From: Streptococcus porcinus
GTDB lineage: Bacteria; Bacillota; Bacilli; Lactobacillales; Streptococcaceae
NCBI RefSeq assembly: GCF_901542335.1
Contig: NZ_LR594036.1
Span: 1,860,001-1,924,000 of the forward strand
Direction: 5' to 3'
DNA length: 64,000 nucleotides
Made by a program: the position numbers and the translations under genes. Below the pieces are notes generated by a model. It was not told where the DNA came from, did not search any database, and was given only the letters and a program-made list of their open reading frames with translations. Positions 48,921 to 57,082 of this stretch are shown in pieces; positions within the stretch are counted from its first letter, which is position 1; each line of letters begins with the position of its first letter.

Positions 48921-49358
48921 ATGATTATCAAACAAACCCGAAATACCTTATCAAAAACGTACATTGATGCTGTTAAAATCCGTCAGACAGTATTCGTTGA
49001 TGAACAAAAGGTACCCGCGTCACTTGAAATTGATAAAGATGAAGCGCATTGTCTTCACTTTACAGTATATCACGATGATGGCAGACCGTGTGCAACTTGT
49101 CGTATTCTTCCAAGCAAAAATGATACCACCATTACCTTACAACGTATGGCCGTTTTATGTGACTTTCGTGGCGATCAGATAGGACAGACCTTGATGACTT
49201 ATGTGATAGACTATGCTCATATTCAAGGTTTTGAAAAAATTGTTTTGCATGCACAGTTATCGGCCCAAACTTTTTATGAAAAGCTTGGATTTTCACCAGT
49301 CGGTCCTATTTTTGAAGAGGCGGGTATTAAACACATTGCTATGGAAAAAACTATTTAA
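48921..49358 (+). CDS. GNAT-family N-acetyltransferase
   Basis: 145 residues with the acetyl-CoA loop region LQRMAVLCDFRGDQIGQTLMTYVID and the C-terminal AQTFYEKLGFSPVG typical of GNAT. ElaA/YjcF-like in layout. Substrate unknown. No Shine-Dalgarno; promoter spacing predicts a leaderless mRNA. Downstream of pflB but separated by its terminator. Confidence 0.85.
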   Translation: MIIKQTRNTLSKTYIDAVKIRQTVFVDEQKVPASLEIDKDEAHCLHFTVYHDDGRPCATCRILPSKNDTTITLQRMAVLCDFRGDQIGQTLMTYVIDYAHIQGFEKIVLHAQLSAQTFYEKLGFSPVGPIFEEAGIKHIAMEKTI

Positions 49359-49471
49359 AAAAGGCTAGGCCTCTTTGTTCTTACTTTAGACATAGTATTG
49401 TGATCTTAAGCATCCTAGAAAGTGTTACATTAAAAAAAAGCTCAAGATATGATATGCCTATCAAAGATTCA

Positions 49472-49500
49472 AAAAATCCTCATCTTATTGAGGATTTTTC
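49472..49500. terminator. bidirectional terminator
   Basis: 11-bp perfect stem AAAAATCCTCA / TGAGGATTTTT, loop TCTTAT, between the GNAT gene and the convergent beta-lactamase-fold gene. Confidence 0.85.
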
Positions 49501-49527
49501 TACTTTTCTATTAATAAGAATCTTCGT

Positions 49528-50460
49528 TCAATGATTCTCTTCAAACGCGGACCTTATAACAGTCATTAAGGCATCACGCTCTTTAATCCATTCTGCTCTC
49601 TCATCTTTATCATAGGTACGGTTAGTGAGAAAAATAGCTGCTTCTCGCTTTTGATTATACATGATAAAAGTTCCAGTGTAACCAGTATGATCTAGATAAC
49701 CTTTATTTAAGCGCCAAGCCAATGAGCGTTCTTTTTTCTGATGACTATAATTTTGAAAAAGCTTAGCTGAAAAGTCATCTTGCATGTAATGTTCAAGAAA
49801 AGTCTTCATATCTTTAAGAGTAGAAAAGAGCCCAGCTGACCCGGCATGATTTTCCAAGACCTTTGCTTTAGGGTCATGGACAATTCCGTCATCTATGCCT
49901 TTTACAGTCGGCACTGCACCAGCTCTTGGACCAAAGCTCGTTTCAGACATACCAAAAGGCTGAAAAATATAATCGAAGAACAGCTGATCTAAAGACTTAT
50001 CCAGTAATTTCTCCAACATAAAGCCTAACAAGAGAAAATTGACATCGGTGTAGCGAAATGTTTTATCACTAGTCACTTTTAAGTGATTCAGTGCCTCTTT
50101 AAGCTGCGCTGCATTAAGTTGATTCCTATTTGGAATATAGGGGTCTAAACCGCTAGTATGAGTTAAAAGCTGCCGCACAGTAACCTCGTTACTGCTAAAA
50201 TCGGGGTAGTAAAACTGCAATGGTCTATCCAGCTCTAAAGCTCCGCTATTGACCAAAAAAATAGATAAGGTTCCAACACCCACCACCTTGGAAACACTTG
50301 CTAAATCGTAAACTAAATTGGCTCTAACAGGCTCCGTGCCCTCAATGGTTCCCAGATAATATTCCTGCCATTTCCCATGCTGAAAGAGAGCTAAACTCGC
50401 TCCTGGATATAGCCCTTCAGAAATTTGCTTTTGAATAAAATCGGTAACTTTTGACATCAT
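49528..50460 (-). CDS. serine beta-lactamase-like / penicillin-binding-protein-fold hydrolase
   Basis: 310 residues. Class C-like motifs: SVSK (LASVSKVVGV, SxxK), YTDVN (YxN type), and HTGYTG near the C-terminus, which takes the KTG position. No signal peptide, so it is a cytoplasmic esterase/peptidase-like member rather than a secreted lactamase. Its ATG at 50460 (or 50457) overlaps the cppA stop (ATGATG with TGA), so it is translationally coupled to cppA. Confidence 0.85.
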   Translation of the reverse strand: MMSKVTDFIQKQISEGLYPGASLALFQHGKWQEYYLGTIEGTEPVRANLVYDLASVSKVVGVGTLSIFLVNSGALELDRPLQFYYPDFSSNEVTVRQLLTHTSGLDPYIPNRNQLNAAQLKEALNHLKVTSDKTFRYTDVNFLLLGFMLEKLLDKSLDQLFFDYIFQPFGMSETSFGPRAGAVPTVKGIDDGIVHDPKAKVLENHAGSAGLFSTLKDMKTFLEHYMQDDFSAKLFQNYSHQKKERSLAWRLNKGYLDHTGYTGTFIMYNQKREAAIFLTNRTYDKDERAEWIKERDALMTVIRSAFEENH

Positions 50461-51209
50461 TTAGTAAACCAGATCTCAATAAGGCTTGGATCGGAAACAA
50501 CTAATATTTTTTCCTTAGGATCCAAATAGACACTCACATTCTTTTCTTCTAAAGAAAGTTTTAAGGCCGCTAAGTCGTAGTCATTTGGTACTCTCACTTC
50601 TAAAATCTCTAAATCCCACGTTATATGTGGCTCAATAGCTAGGTCTGGGCCTTCTTTTTCAACGAAATCTATCGTTATTGGGAAATCACCTTCAAAAATA
50701 TCTTGGTAAAAAGAACGCGACACTTGTTCTTCTAAAACATTGAGAACAATTGTTTCAAAGGTAAAATCAGTTAATCCTAGAAAACCTTCCTCTGCTGCCA
50801 ATTCTGGTAAGTCAGTGATTTCTAATTGTCTGATATCATCCTCAGCATGTAATAAGAATCGGTCTCCTTCTGGTGATAAAACTTCAAAGGCATAGCCATT
50901 AGGGCCAATGAAAAGCCTATCTGCAGCTGCTCCGTGTGCCAAAAGTTGCTCAATAGCTTTAGCATCGCTTGTTTTTATGACAATGGTGTTAACTTTTTTA
51001 GGGCCCTCAACAGCGCGTGTTCTAACAGAAGGTGACTCTTCAATGACAAAACGTTTGTTACCTGATCCAAAGGAAGTAAAAATAGCAATTGCATTTTCCT
51101 CTGAAACTAATTTCAAACCTAGGTTTTGTTGGTAAAAATCGATATTCAATTGACGATTATTAACCCGCAAAACAGGCGTTAAAAAGACTGGATTTTCTAA
51201 TGTAGACAT
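50457..51209 (-). CDS. cppA: CppA family protein (glyoxalase-fold)
   Basis: 250 residues with two halves matching the CppA N- and C-terminal domains of streptococci: VFLTPVLRVNNRQLNIDFYQQNLGLKLVSEENAIAIF is a vicinal-oxygen-chelate start. CppA was originally reported as a C3-degrading proteinase, but the fold is that of glyoxalase/bleomycin-resistance proteins and no signal peptide or protease motif is visible here. Coupled to the downstream hydrolase gene. True activity uncertain. Confidence 0.85.
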   Translation of the reverse strand: MSTLENPVFLTPVLRVNNRQLNIDFYQQNLGLKLVSEENAIAIFTSFGSGNKRFVIEESPSVRTRAVEGPKKVNTIVIKTSDAKAIEQLLAHGAAADRLFIGPNGYAFEVLSPEGDRFLLHAEDDIRQLEITDLPELAAEEGFLGLTDFTFETIVLNVLEEQVSRSFYQDIFEGDFPITIDFVEKEGPDLAIEPHITWDLEILEVRVPNDYDLAALKLSLEEKNVSVYLDPKEKILVVSDPSLIEIWFTK

Positions 51210-51287
51210 GTCTTCCTCCTAATCCTCTGTTATTATAGACGAAAAACATTTTTTTGACAAGAAATTATGCGCTGACCTGCAATAACA

Positions 51288-51316
51288 TTGACCTAAACCC
51301 TTTTTTTAGGTAGACT
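51288..51316 (+). promoter_or_regulatory. TSUP gene promoter, leaderless spacing
   Basis: TTGACC (51288-51293), 17-nt spacer, TAGACT (51311-51316), seven nt from the ATG at 51324. An AGGTAG before the start would be too far for good SD use and lies in the -10 itself. Confidence 0.5.
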
Positions 51317-51323
51317 ATTATCT

Positions 51324-52241
51324 ATGCATGATCATTTAATCTTACACTTAATACAAGTGTTGCTCATTCTGGCAATGCTTTTTATTTTAATAACCTTAAT
51401 CCGCCATTTTCGTCAGAACAAGATTAATCCCTTCAAACGTTTTTTGACTGGATTTTGGATTGGGCTCGTCACAGATGCTTTAGACACATTAGGAATCGGC
51501 TCTTTTGCCACAACTACAACTTTTTTTAAAGCCACAAAACTGGTTAAGGATGATAGTAAATTACCTGGAACTATGACTGCGGCACACGTTATCCCTGTTT
51601 TATTTCAGTCACTATGCTTTATCTTTGTAGTTAAGGTAGAAGTTATTACTCTTGTTTCAATGGCTGCAGCAGCCTTTTTGGGAGCTTTTTGGGGAAGCCG
51701 TATTACAAAAAGCTGGCATACCCCCACAGTTCAATTTATTTTAGGGGTACTATTGGTAATAGCGGCGAGTATTATGGTTTTCCGAATGATTTCTAATCCC
51801 GGTAACAATATTGTCCATTCTATGCATGGCTTACATGGTATCTGGCTTATTTTAGGTATTTGCTTTAACTTCATTATTGGTATTTTAATGACTATGGGAT
51901 TGGGAAATTATGCCCCTGAACTCATCTTCTTTAGCTTAATGGGTCTAAGCCCCGCTGTAGCCATGCCGGTAATGATGTTGGATGCTGCTATGATTATGAC
52001 CGCCTCTAGCCATCAATTTATTAAGGATAATCGTGTTTCTTGGGAAGGCTTTGCAGGCATTGTCAGTGGCGGAATTATTGGCGTTTTTCTAGCTGTCTTT
52101 TTCTTAACGAATTTACACCTAGACGCACTCAAGAAAGTTGTTGTGCTTATTGTTATAGCTACTGGAATCATGCTCATCCGATCTTCAATAACTAAAAAAA
52201 CGAACTCAGATAGCACTCATCACAATAAAAAAACTCCTTAG
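51324..52241 (+). CDS. TSUP/TauE-SafE family membrane exporter
   Basis: 305 residues with about eight hydrophobic helices in two repeats, containing GFWIGLVTDALDTLGIGSFATTTTFF and the second-half GLGNYAPELIFFSLMGLSPAVAMPVMMLDAA. The family (sulfite exporter TauE/SafE) moves organic or inorganic anions such as sulfite or sulfonates across the membrane. Substrate unknown. Ends in a His/Asn/Lys-rich tail. Closed by a terminator shared with the aquaporin gene. Confidence 0.85.
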   Translation: MHDHLILHLIQVLLILAMLFILITLIRHFRQNKINPFKRFLTGFWIGLVTDALDTLGIGSFATTTTFFKATKLVKDDSKLPGTMTAAHVIPVLFQSLCFIFVVKVEVITLVSMAAAAFLGAFWGSRITKSWHTPTVQFILGVLLVIAASIMVFRMISNPGNNIVHSMHGLHGIWLILGICFNFIIGILMTMGLGNYAPELIFFSLMGLSPAVAMPVMMLDAAMIMTASSHQFIKDNRVSWEGFAGIVSGGIIGVFLAVFFLTNLHLDALKKVVVLIVIATGIMLIRSSITKKTNSDSTHHNKKTP

Positions 52242-52275
52242 CTGAAGCAATGCTGTCAAGTAAGGAGCTTTTTTA
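52226..52275. terminator. bidirectional terminator
   Basis: AAAAAACTCCTTA / TAAGGAGCTTTTTT arms (around 52228-52240 and 52261-52274) with a 20-nt loop. It lies between convergent TSUP and aquaporin genes and overlaps the TSUP stop. Confidence 0.75.
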
Positions 52276-53124
52276 TTATTTGATATAAAGTAGTTTAAAG
52301 ATTGCAACTGCTAGAACAGCGGCCATAATTGGGCTAAGTACGGGTACCCATGCATACCACCATTTTGAATCACCTTTAGCTTGTCCAAGTACTGATTTAG
52401 GCAAGAAATGGTGAACGATACGAGGTCCAAGGTCACGAGCAGGATTTAAACCTGGACCAGTAGGTCCTCCTAAGGAAGCCACAAGCGTCATTACAAGGAA
52501 ACCAATCGCTAAATGAGCCACCGCTAAGCTACCTGAAGTATAAGGAGCAACTTGTGTTTCAGCAATTGTTTTATCGTAACCTGCTGCAACCAGTTTACCA
52601 ACTAATTCTGAGCCGAAAAAGTTCTTGGTTAATGCTAAAGCTCCAAAGAAAAGGACAAATGATCCAGCGAACTCATTAGCAAAGCCATTAATAATAGCAG
52701 CTTTTTGGCTAGCTTTTGTTCCATCATCGAGAGCTGAAATCGTGGAGAAAGAGCCCAAGATTGGATTTGGATTTTCTGTTTTACGGAAGTAAGGACCATA
52801 GACTCCGACAACGACAAGTTGACCAAACATAGCACCCAAAATTTGTGCAATGATATATGGAAGAACATGTGCCCAAGGGAATAACCCTGATACTGCAAGC
52901 CCTAACGTAAAGGCAGGATTGATGTGGTTTCCTGAAACGTTACCAAACATTAATGCTGGCATCATAACCCCAAAACCATAACCTAGGGCAATGATAACCC
53001 AACCTGAATTATTGCCTTTAGTTCCTTTTAAGTCAACGTTTGCAACTGCTCCATTACCTAAAATCAAAAGTAATGCCGTTGCAAGAAATTCTGTGACGTA
53101 CTTCACAGTCCATGTAACATCCAT
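52276..53124 (-). CDS. aquaglyceroporin (MIP family)
   Basis: 282 residues from the ATG at 53124 behind GGAGGA; a longer frame to 53178 adds 18 charged residues. Six-helix MIP protein with both pore motifs, NHINPAFTLG and GLNPARDLGPR; the Asp after the second NPAR marks the glycerol-facilitator subtype. Long insert between helices (residues ~100-140). Channels glycerol and possibly water. Divergent from pepX. Confidence 0.92.
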   Translation of the reverse strand: MDVTWTVKYVTEFLATALLLILGNGAVANVDLKGTKGNNSGWVIIALGYGFGVMMPALMFGNVSGNHINPAFTLGLAVSGLFPWAHVLPYIIAQILGAMFGQLVVVGVYGPYFRKTENPNPILGSFSTISALDDGTKASQKAAIINGFANEFAGSFVLFFGALALTKNFFGSELVGKLVAAGYDKTIAETQVAPYTSGSLAVAHLAIGFLVMTLVASLGGPTGPGLNPARDLGPRIVHHFLPKSVLGQAKGDSKWWYAWVPVLSPIMAAVLAVAIFKLLYIK

Positions 53125-53211
53125 TTGTTTATACTTCCTCCAAGTGTTTAATAGTTTAGACAAGTACCATTTTATCAAGTATAATAGACAATGTAAAGCT
53201 GTATAAAAAAA

Positions 53212-53226
53212 TTAAAACGTTTACTT
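53212..53226. promoter_or_regulatory. cre-like site between aquaporin gene and pepX
   Basis: TTAAAACGTTTACTT carries the AAACGTTT core also found upstream of scrB, pflB and the excalibur gene. CcpA control is inferred. Confidence 0.4.
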
Positions 53227-53248
53227 ATTAGAAAGAATAGTTACAAAA

Positions 53249-55528
53249 ATGAGATATAATCAATTTTCCTATATCAAACCACAATACTTAGAAGCAAAAA
53301 AAGATCTTGAAACTTTGGGCTTTGTCTTTAAGGATCAGCAAGATCCAAAAAATCTATTGAAGGCTTTTTTGGAACACTACTTTTTCCTCATAACCGATAA
53401 AGATTATCAATTAGCCAATATGATTGCCGACCAAAATACTGATTTGGCAACTTTCTTTCGTTCTAATGAGCCCTTGTCAGAAACAATCTTTCAACTTGTA
53501 GCCTTGCAACTGCTCGGATTTGTTCCTTTTTTTGATTTTCAAGATAGTGACCGCTTTGCAAAAGAAATTAGCTTCCCAGTGACCTATAATGAAACAAAAT
53601 TCTTACTGAGTCTTCACCATCTGCTCGCTTGTCGTAACAAATTGGGAATGACTTTATTTGATGACCTAGTAAGTAAAGGCATTATCCCTCAAGATAACGA
53701 CTATCATTTCTTTAATGGTAAATCACTGGCTACCTTTGATACTAACAATCTGATAAAAGAAATCGTCTATGTGGAAGCTCCTGTTGACACAGACTGTGAT
53801 GGTTATAAGGACTTGATCAAAGTTAATATTTTGAGACCAAGAACACAACATAAAATTCCAAGTATGATGACTCCTAGCCCTTACCATCAAGGTGTCAATG
53901 AAGTGGCTAATGATAACAAATTACATCGAATGGAAACTGAGCTTATGCCCAAAAAAGCTCATAGAATCGAGGTAGAGACTCGAAACATTCAAACAAAGAA
54001 AGAGGAACATCCAACTCTTCCTAGAAGTCAAGCTACTGAGCACTTCTCTTTCATTGATTCCTATAGCCTAAACGACTACTTCCTAGCTCGTGGTTTTGCT
54101 AATATCTATGTATCAGGAGTGGGAACAGCAGGTTCAGACGGCTTCATGACCTCAGGTGATTACCTGCAAATCGAAAGTTTTAAAGCTGTTATTGATTGGC
54201 TAAATGGCCGAGCAGTAGCCTATACTAGCCACAAACGCGAAGCCCTCGTAGAGGCTAACTGGGCAAACGGTAAGGTCGCAACCACAGGTAAATCTTACTT
54301 AGGGACCATGTCAACAGGCTTAGCCACAACAGCTATTGATGGTCTAGAAGTTATCATCGCAGAGGCCGCTATTTCTTCGTGGTATGACTACTACCGTGAA
54401 AATGGCCTCATCTGTAGCCCTGGCGGTTATCCAGGCGAAGATCTAGATGTTTTAACCGAGTTGACCTATTCTCGCTCACTTCTAGCAGGAGATTACCTAA
54501 GACAAAAAGAGAAGTATCATGCGCAATTAAAACAGCAGACTGAGGCGCTAGACCGTGCAAGTGGCGATTACAATCAATTTTGGCATGATCGAAACTACCT
54601 TCCCCATGCTAAAAACGTAAAATGTGAAGTGGTCTTTACCCATGGCCTACAAGACTGGAATGTTAAACCAAGTCACCTTTACCACATCTTCAACGCTCTG
54701 CCTGAATCGGTTGCTAAACATGCCTTTTTACATCATGGCCAACATGTTTACATGCATAACTGGCAATCTATTGATTTCAGAGAATCGATGAATGCTCTTT
54801 TAAGTAAAAAGCTCTTGAATCAAGCTAACCATTATTACTTACCAAGTCTTATCTGGCAAGACAACCAGGAGACTCAATCATGGCAAATACTTGAACAATT
54901 CGGGGCACCAAACACTCATACTTTTACAATCGGTCATGGCCAACAAACCATTAATAACCATTATTCTGATGATGCTTTTACCAGCTATTGTAAAGACTTC
55001 AAAGTCTTTAAAAAAGAGTTATTCTCCGGCAAAGCAAATGTTCTTACGCTAGAGATCGTACTTGATCGAGACGTTCACCTTAACGGAAAAACATGCTTAC
55101 ATCTGCGTGTCAAATCTTCTGTGAATAAAGGACTTCTCTCTGCTCAGCTATTAGATAAAGGAACTAAGAAACGTTTCGGTGATACACCGAGTGTGGTCGA
55201 GCTAGCCTCTATTGACAATGGTCAAAATTTTGCACGTGAGGATCTAAAAGAACTACCTTTTACTGCTAGTGACTATCGTGTGGTCACAAAAGGGGTAATC
55301 AATTTACAAAATCGTCATGACTTGCTTACGGTTGAAGATGTTTTACCTGACCAATGGATGACTTTGGATTTTCATTTACAGCCAAGTATTTATCGCTTTA
55401 AAGCAGGAGATAAGCTCCATTTGCTTCTATACACTACTGATTTCGAACATACTGTTAGAGATAATAGTGATTATCAAATAGTGGTTGACTGTGAACAATC
55501 CTCTGTGGAATTTCCCATTGAAGGTTAA
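53249..55528 (+). CDS. pepX: Xaa-Pro dipeptidyl-peptidase
   Basis: 759 residues, S15 family, normal streptococcal length. The catalytic Ser is S349 in [13 protein letters not shown]; the Asp is in [12 protein letters not shown] and the His in [10 protein letters not shown]-terminal helical domain and C-terminal jelly roll as in lactic PepX. Releases Xaa-Pro dipeptides from peptides; cytoplasmic with no signal peptide. Followed 36 nt later by a small unknown gene. Confidence 0.97.
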   Translation: MRYNQFSYIKPQYLEAKKDLETLGFVFKDQQDPKNLLKAFLEHYFFLITDKDYQLANMIADQNTDLATFFRSNEPLSETIFQLVALQLLGFVPFFDFQDSDRFAKEISFPVTYNETKFLLSLHHLLACRNKLGMTLFDDLVSKGIIPQDNDYHFFNGKSLATFDTNNLIKEIVYVEAPVDTDCDGYKDLIKVNILRPRTQHKIPSMMTPSPYHQGVNEVANDNKLHRMETELMPKKAHRIEVETRNIQTKKEEHPTLPRSQATEHFSFIDSYSLNDYFLARGFANIYVSGVGTAGSDGFMTSGDYLQIESFKAVIDWLNGRAVAYTSHKREALVEANWANGKVATTGKSYLGTMSTGLATTAIDGLEVIIAEAAISSWYDYYRENGLICSPGGYPGEDLDVLTELTYSRSLLAGDYLRQKEKYHAQLKQQTEALDRASGDYNQFWHDRNYLPHAKNVKCEVVFTHGLQDWNVKPSHLYHIFNALPESVAKHAFLHHGQHVYMHNWQSIDFRESMNALLSKKLLNQANHYYLPSLIWQDNQETQSWQILEQFGAPNTHTFTIGHGQQTINNHYSDDAFTSYCKDFKVFKKELFSGKANVLTLEIVLDRDVHLNGKTCLHLRVKSSVNKGLLSAQLLDKGTKKRFGDTPSVVELASIDNGQNFAREDLKELPFTASDYRVVTKGVINLQNRHDLLTVEDVLPDQWMTLDFHLQPSIYRFKAGDKLHLLLYTTDFEHTVRDNSDYQIVVDCEQSSVEFPIEG

Positions 55529-55564
55529 TTAATAAAGCAGTCTGGTTCCCCTTAAGGAGAAAAA

Positions 55565-55903
55565 ATGAAATCACTTGCACAAGAAAACTATGAAAATAGC
55601 CATCACTTTTGGTATCAGGCAGATACTTTTCAAGAACATGACTATGGCTCTATTTTTAACCACCAAACTGACTGGCTAGAACAATTGCAAATCGTTATTA
55701 AAGAAGATTTAAGCAAATATCCCCAAGAGAATGATTTTTACTGGTATTTCGGAGAAGGCTTAGATAACATACCTTTGATGGTACGCTATAAGAATGGTCA
55801 GTATGATATTCAAATTAACCTCAAAGATTTTGATTTCGCATTACATTTAGATGCTATTTTAGCTTGGAAAGAAAGTTTAATTACCATCTTAGTAGCAAAA
55901 TAA
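55565..55903 (+). CDS. small hypothetical protein downstream of pepX
   Basis: 112 residues, acidic and rich in aromatic residues, no membrane segment or signal peptide. No family recognised. Clear AAGGAG ribosome site and a terminator after it support a real gene, probably cotranscribed with pepX. Confidence 0.7.
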   Translation: MKSLAQENYENSHHFWYQADTFQEHDYGSIFNHQTDWLEQLQIVIKEDLSKYPQENDFYWYFGEGLDNIPLMVRYKNGQYDIQINLKDFDFALHLDAILAWKESLITILVAK

Positions 55904-55985
55904 AACCTTCTAACTGCTATTTCTTAATTGAAAAATTAGCTAGGATAGTACTATCAGTTATAAGTAACCATTGCCAATAACTAAT

Positions 55986-56025
55986 AAAAGAAGACAAACT
56001 TCACAGCCGAGGTTTGTCTTCTTTT
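55986..56025. terminator. bidirectional terminator, AGACAAAC-type stem
   Basis: Perfect 14-bp stem (55986-55999 with 56012-56025), 12-nt loop. The stem AAGACAAAC/GTTTGTCTT recurs at 56843-56873 and in the IS1182-like element's end. Confidence 0.85.
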
Positions 56026-56046
56026 ATTTTATATAGAAAAGTAAGT

Positions 56047-56268
56047 TCATTTCATAAAAACCGAATCGTCATCCAAAAAAATATCATCAACTGAAACCGA
56101 TAGAATCTCTGCTATTAAGCACAATTTTTCGTATTTTGCTCGCCTTAACATAGATACATCCTTTTCATATCTAGCAATTGTCCGAATAGAAATTCCTGTC
56201 TGGCTAGCAAGCTCTTCTTGTGTAAAGTTACGAGCACGTCTTATTTCTCTCAAAGTTAGTTTAGACAC
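56047..56268 (-). CDS. small XRE-type helix-turn-helix regulator
   Basis: 73 residues, essentially one HTH domain: LTLREIRRARNFTQEELASQTGISIRTIARYEKDVSML. Cro/CI-like DNA binder with a short acidic tail (DDIFLDDDSVFMK). Divergent from another HTH gene. The promoter on this strand is excellent (TTGACT 56339-56344, 17-nt spacer, TATAAT 56316-56321). Targets unknown; no phage or toxin gene adjacent. Confidence 0.8.
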   Translation of the reverse strand: MSKLTLREIRRARNFTQEELASQTGISIRTIARYEKDVSMLRRAKYEKLCLIAEILSVSVDDIFLDDDSVFMK

Positions 56269-56315
56269 TTAGCACCTCCAAAAAATATTTTTAATTAAAC
56301 CTTTATGATAACAAC

Positions 56316-56373
56316 ATTATAAACTTCGGTTTTTATGAAGTCAAGTTTTTCCTGTACTTTTAGTCAAGTTTTT
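56316..56373 (-). promoter_or_regulatory. promoter and direct repeats between the HTH genes
   Basis: Minus-strand promoter TTGACT-17-TATAAT (56316-56344). The sequence GTCAAGTTTTT occurs twice in the same orientation (56340-56350, 56363-56373), 23 bp apart, about two helical turns, and could bind one of the regulators. Confidence 0.6.
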
Positions 56374-56442
56374 AAAAAATATTTTGAAAAACTGCCATTT
56401 ATGGTAAGATAGTAGATATAATCTGACAAAGGAGTCTGCTTT

Positions 56443-56808
56443 ATGCCAACACAAAAGTCTTATTTCCCAAGCAATTTAAAATATCTCAGATTAGAAAAAA
56501 AGATGGAGCAACTAGAACTCGCCCTTAAAATTGGACGTAAAAGTGCTTCGACTATTAGTGAATGGGAAAATGGCAAATATACCCCAAAGCAAGATATACT
56601 TCTCAAGGTTGCCGAGCTTTTTCAGGTTGATATCAACACCTTAGTCTACACTGACTTGGTTAATGAAGGGAACTACCATTATAGTCAGGTCAATAACAAT
56701 GATATTACATACATCTCGGAACATTTAGATCCTAAGCTCATGGAAGAATGGATTCACTTGGGAAAACATTTATTAGAAGAACAGAATAAAAAAACCACTG
56801 ATGACTAG
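56443..56808 (+). CDS. XRE-family regulator with C-terminal extension
   Basis: 121 residues. HTH at ~10-65 (NLKYLRLEKKMEQLELALKIGRKSASTISEWENGKYTPKQDIL), then a ~50-residue tail with no recognised domain. TATAAT at 56417-56422, AAAGGAG before ATG 56443. With the divergent HTH gene it forms a two-regulator island between pepX and pckA, flanked by look-alike terminators. Confidence 0.8.
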   Translation: MPTQKSYFPSNLKYLRLEKKMEQLELALKIGRKSASTISEWENGKYTPKQDILLKVAELFQVDINTLVYTDLVNEGNYHYSQVNNNDITYISEHLDPKLMEEWIHLGKHLLEEQNKKTTDD

Positions 56809-56842
56809 TCACCAGCCCTACTTCTGTGGCTAATCTTCATTC

Positions 56843-56879
56843 AAAGACAAACTCTAAATACTGGTTTGTCTTTTTTTTT
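56843..56879 (+). terminator. terminator after the second HTH gene
   Basis: 10-bp stem AAAGACAAAC / GTTTGTCTTT, 11-nt loop, nine Ts. Same stem family as 55986-56025. Confidence 0.85.
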
Positions 56880-56991
56880 ATACTAATCTGTGTGTTTAAA
56901 TACCACAATAATGAGGCGCTATTTTTAGACTTAATGAATTTCATATCTTTTTTCTCATTAATTTTTCATTCCCCAACATAAAAGACTGAAA

Positions 56992-57013
56992 GTGTTCCAA
57001 AACTGTTCCAAAT
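56992..57013 (+). promoter_or_regulatory. tandem direct repeats upstream of pckA
   Basis: TGTTCCAAAA (56992-57001) and TGTTCCAAAT (57004-57013), period 12 bp, ending 11 nt before the -35. Spacing fits an activator that binds one helical face. Confidence 0.5.
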
Positions 57014-57024
57014 CTTCACTTGAC

Positions 57025-57053
57025 TTGTTGTAAGCCTTTTCATTTGATAGAAT
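57025..57053 (+). promoter_or_regulatory. pckA promoter
   Basis: TTGTTG (57025-57030), 17-nt spacer, TAGAAT (57048-57053) with TG-A before it, an extended -10. Confidence 0.6.
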
Positions 57054-57082
57054 GGTGGTAACAAAAGCAAAGGAGAAAGCCT

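Noticed and set aside
49528..50460. Antibiotic-resistance beta-lactamase
   Set aside because: No signal peptide and class C-like esterase motifs typical of housekeeping streptococcal homologues; no resistance claim is supported.
56047..56808. Toxin-antitoxin or phage immunity module from the HTH pair
   Set aside because: No toxin, integrase or phage gene nearby; both proteins are simple HTH regulators.
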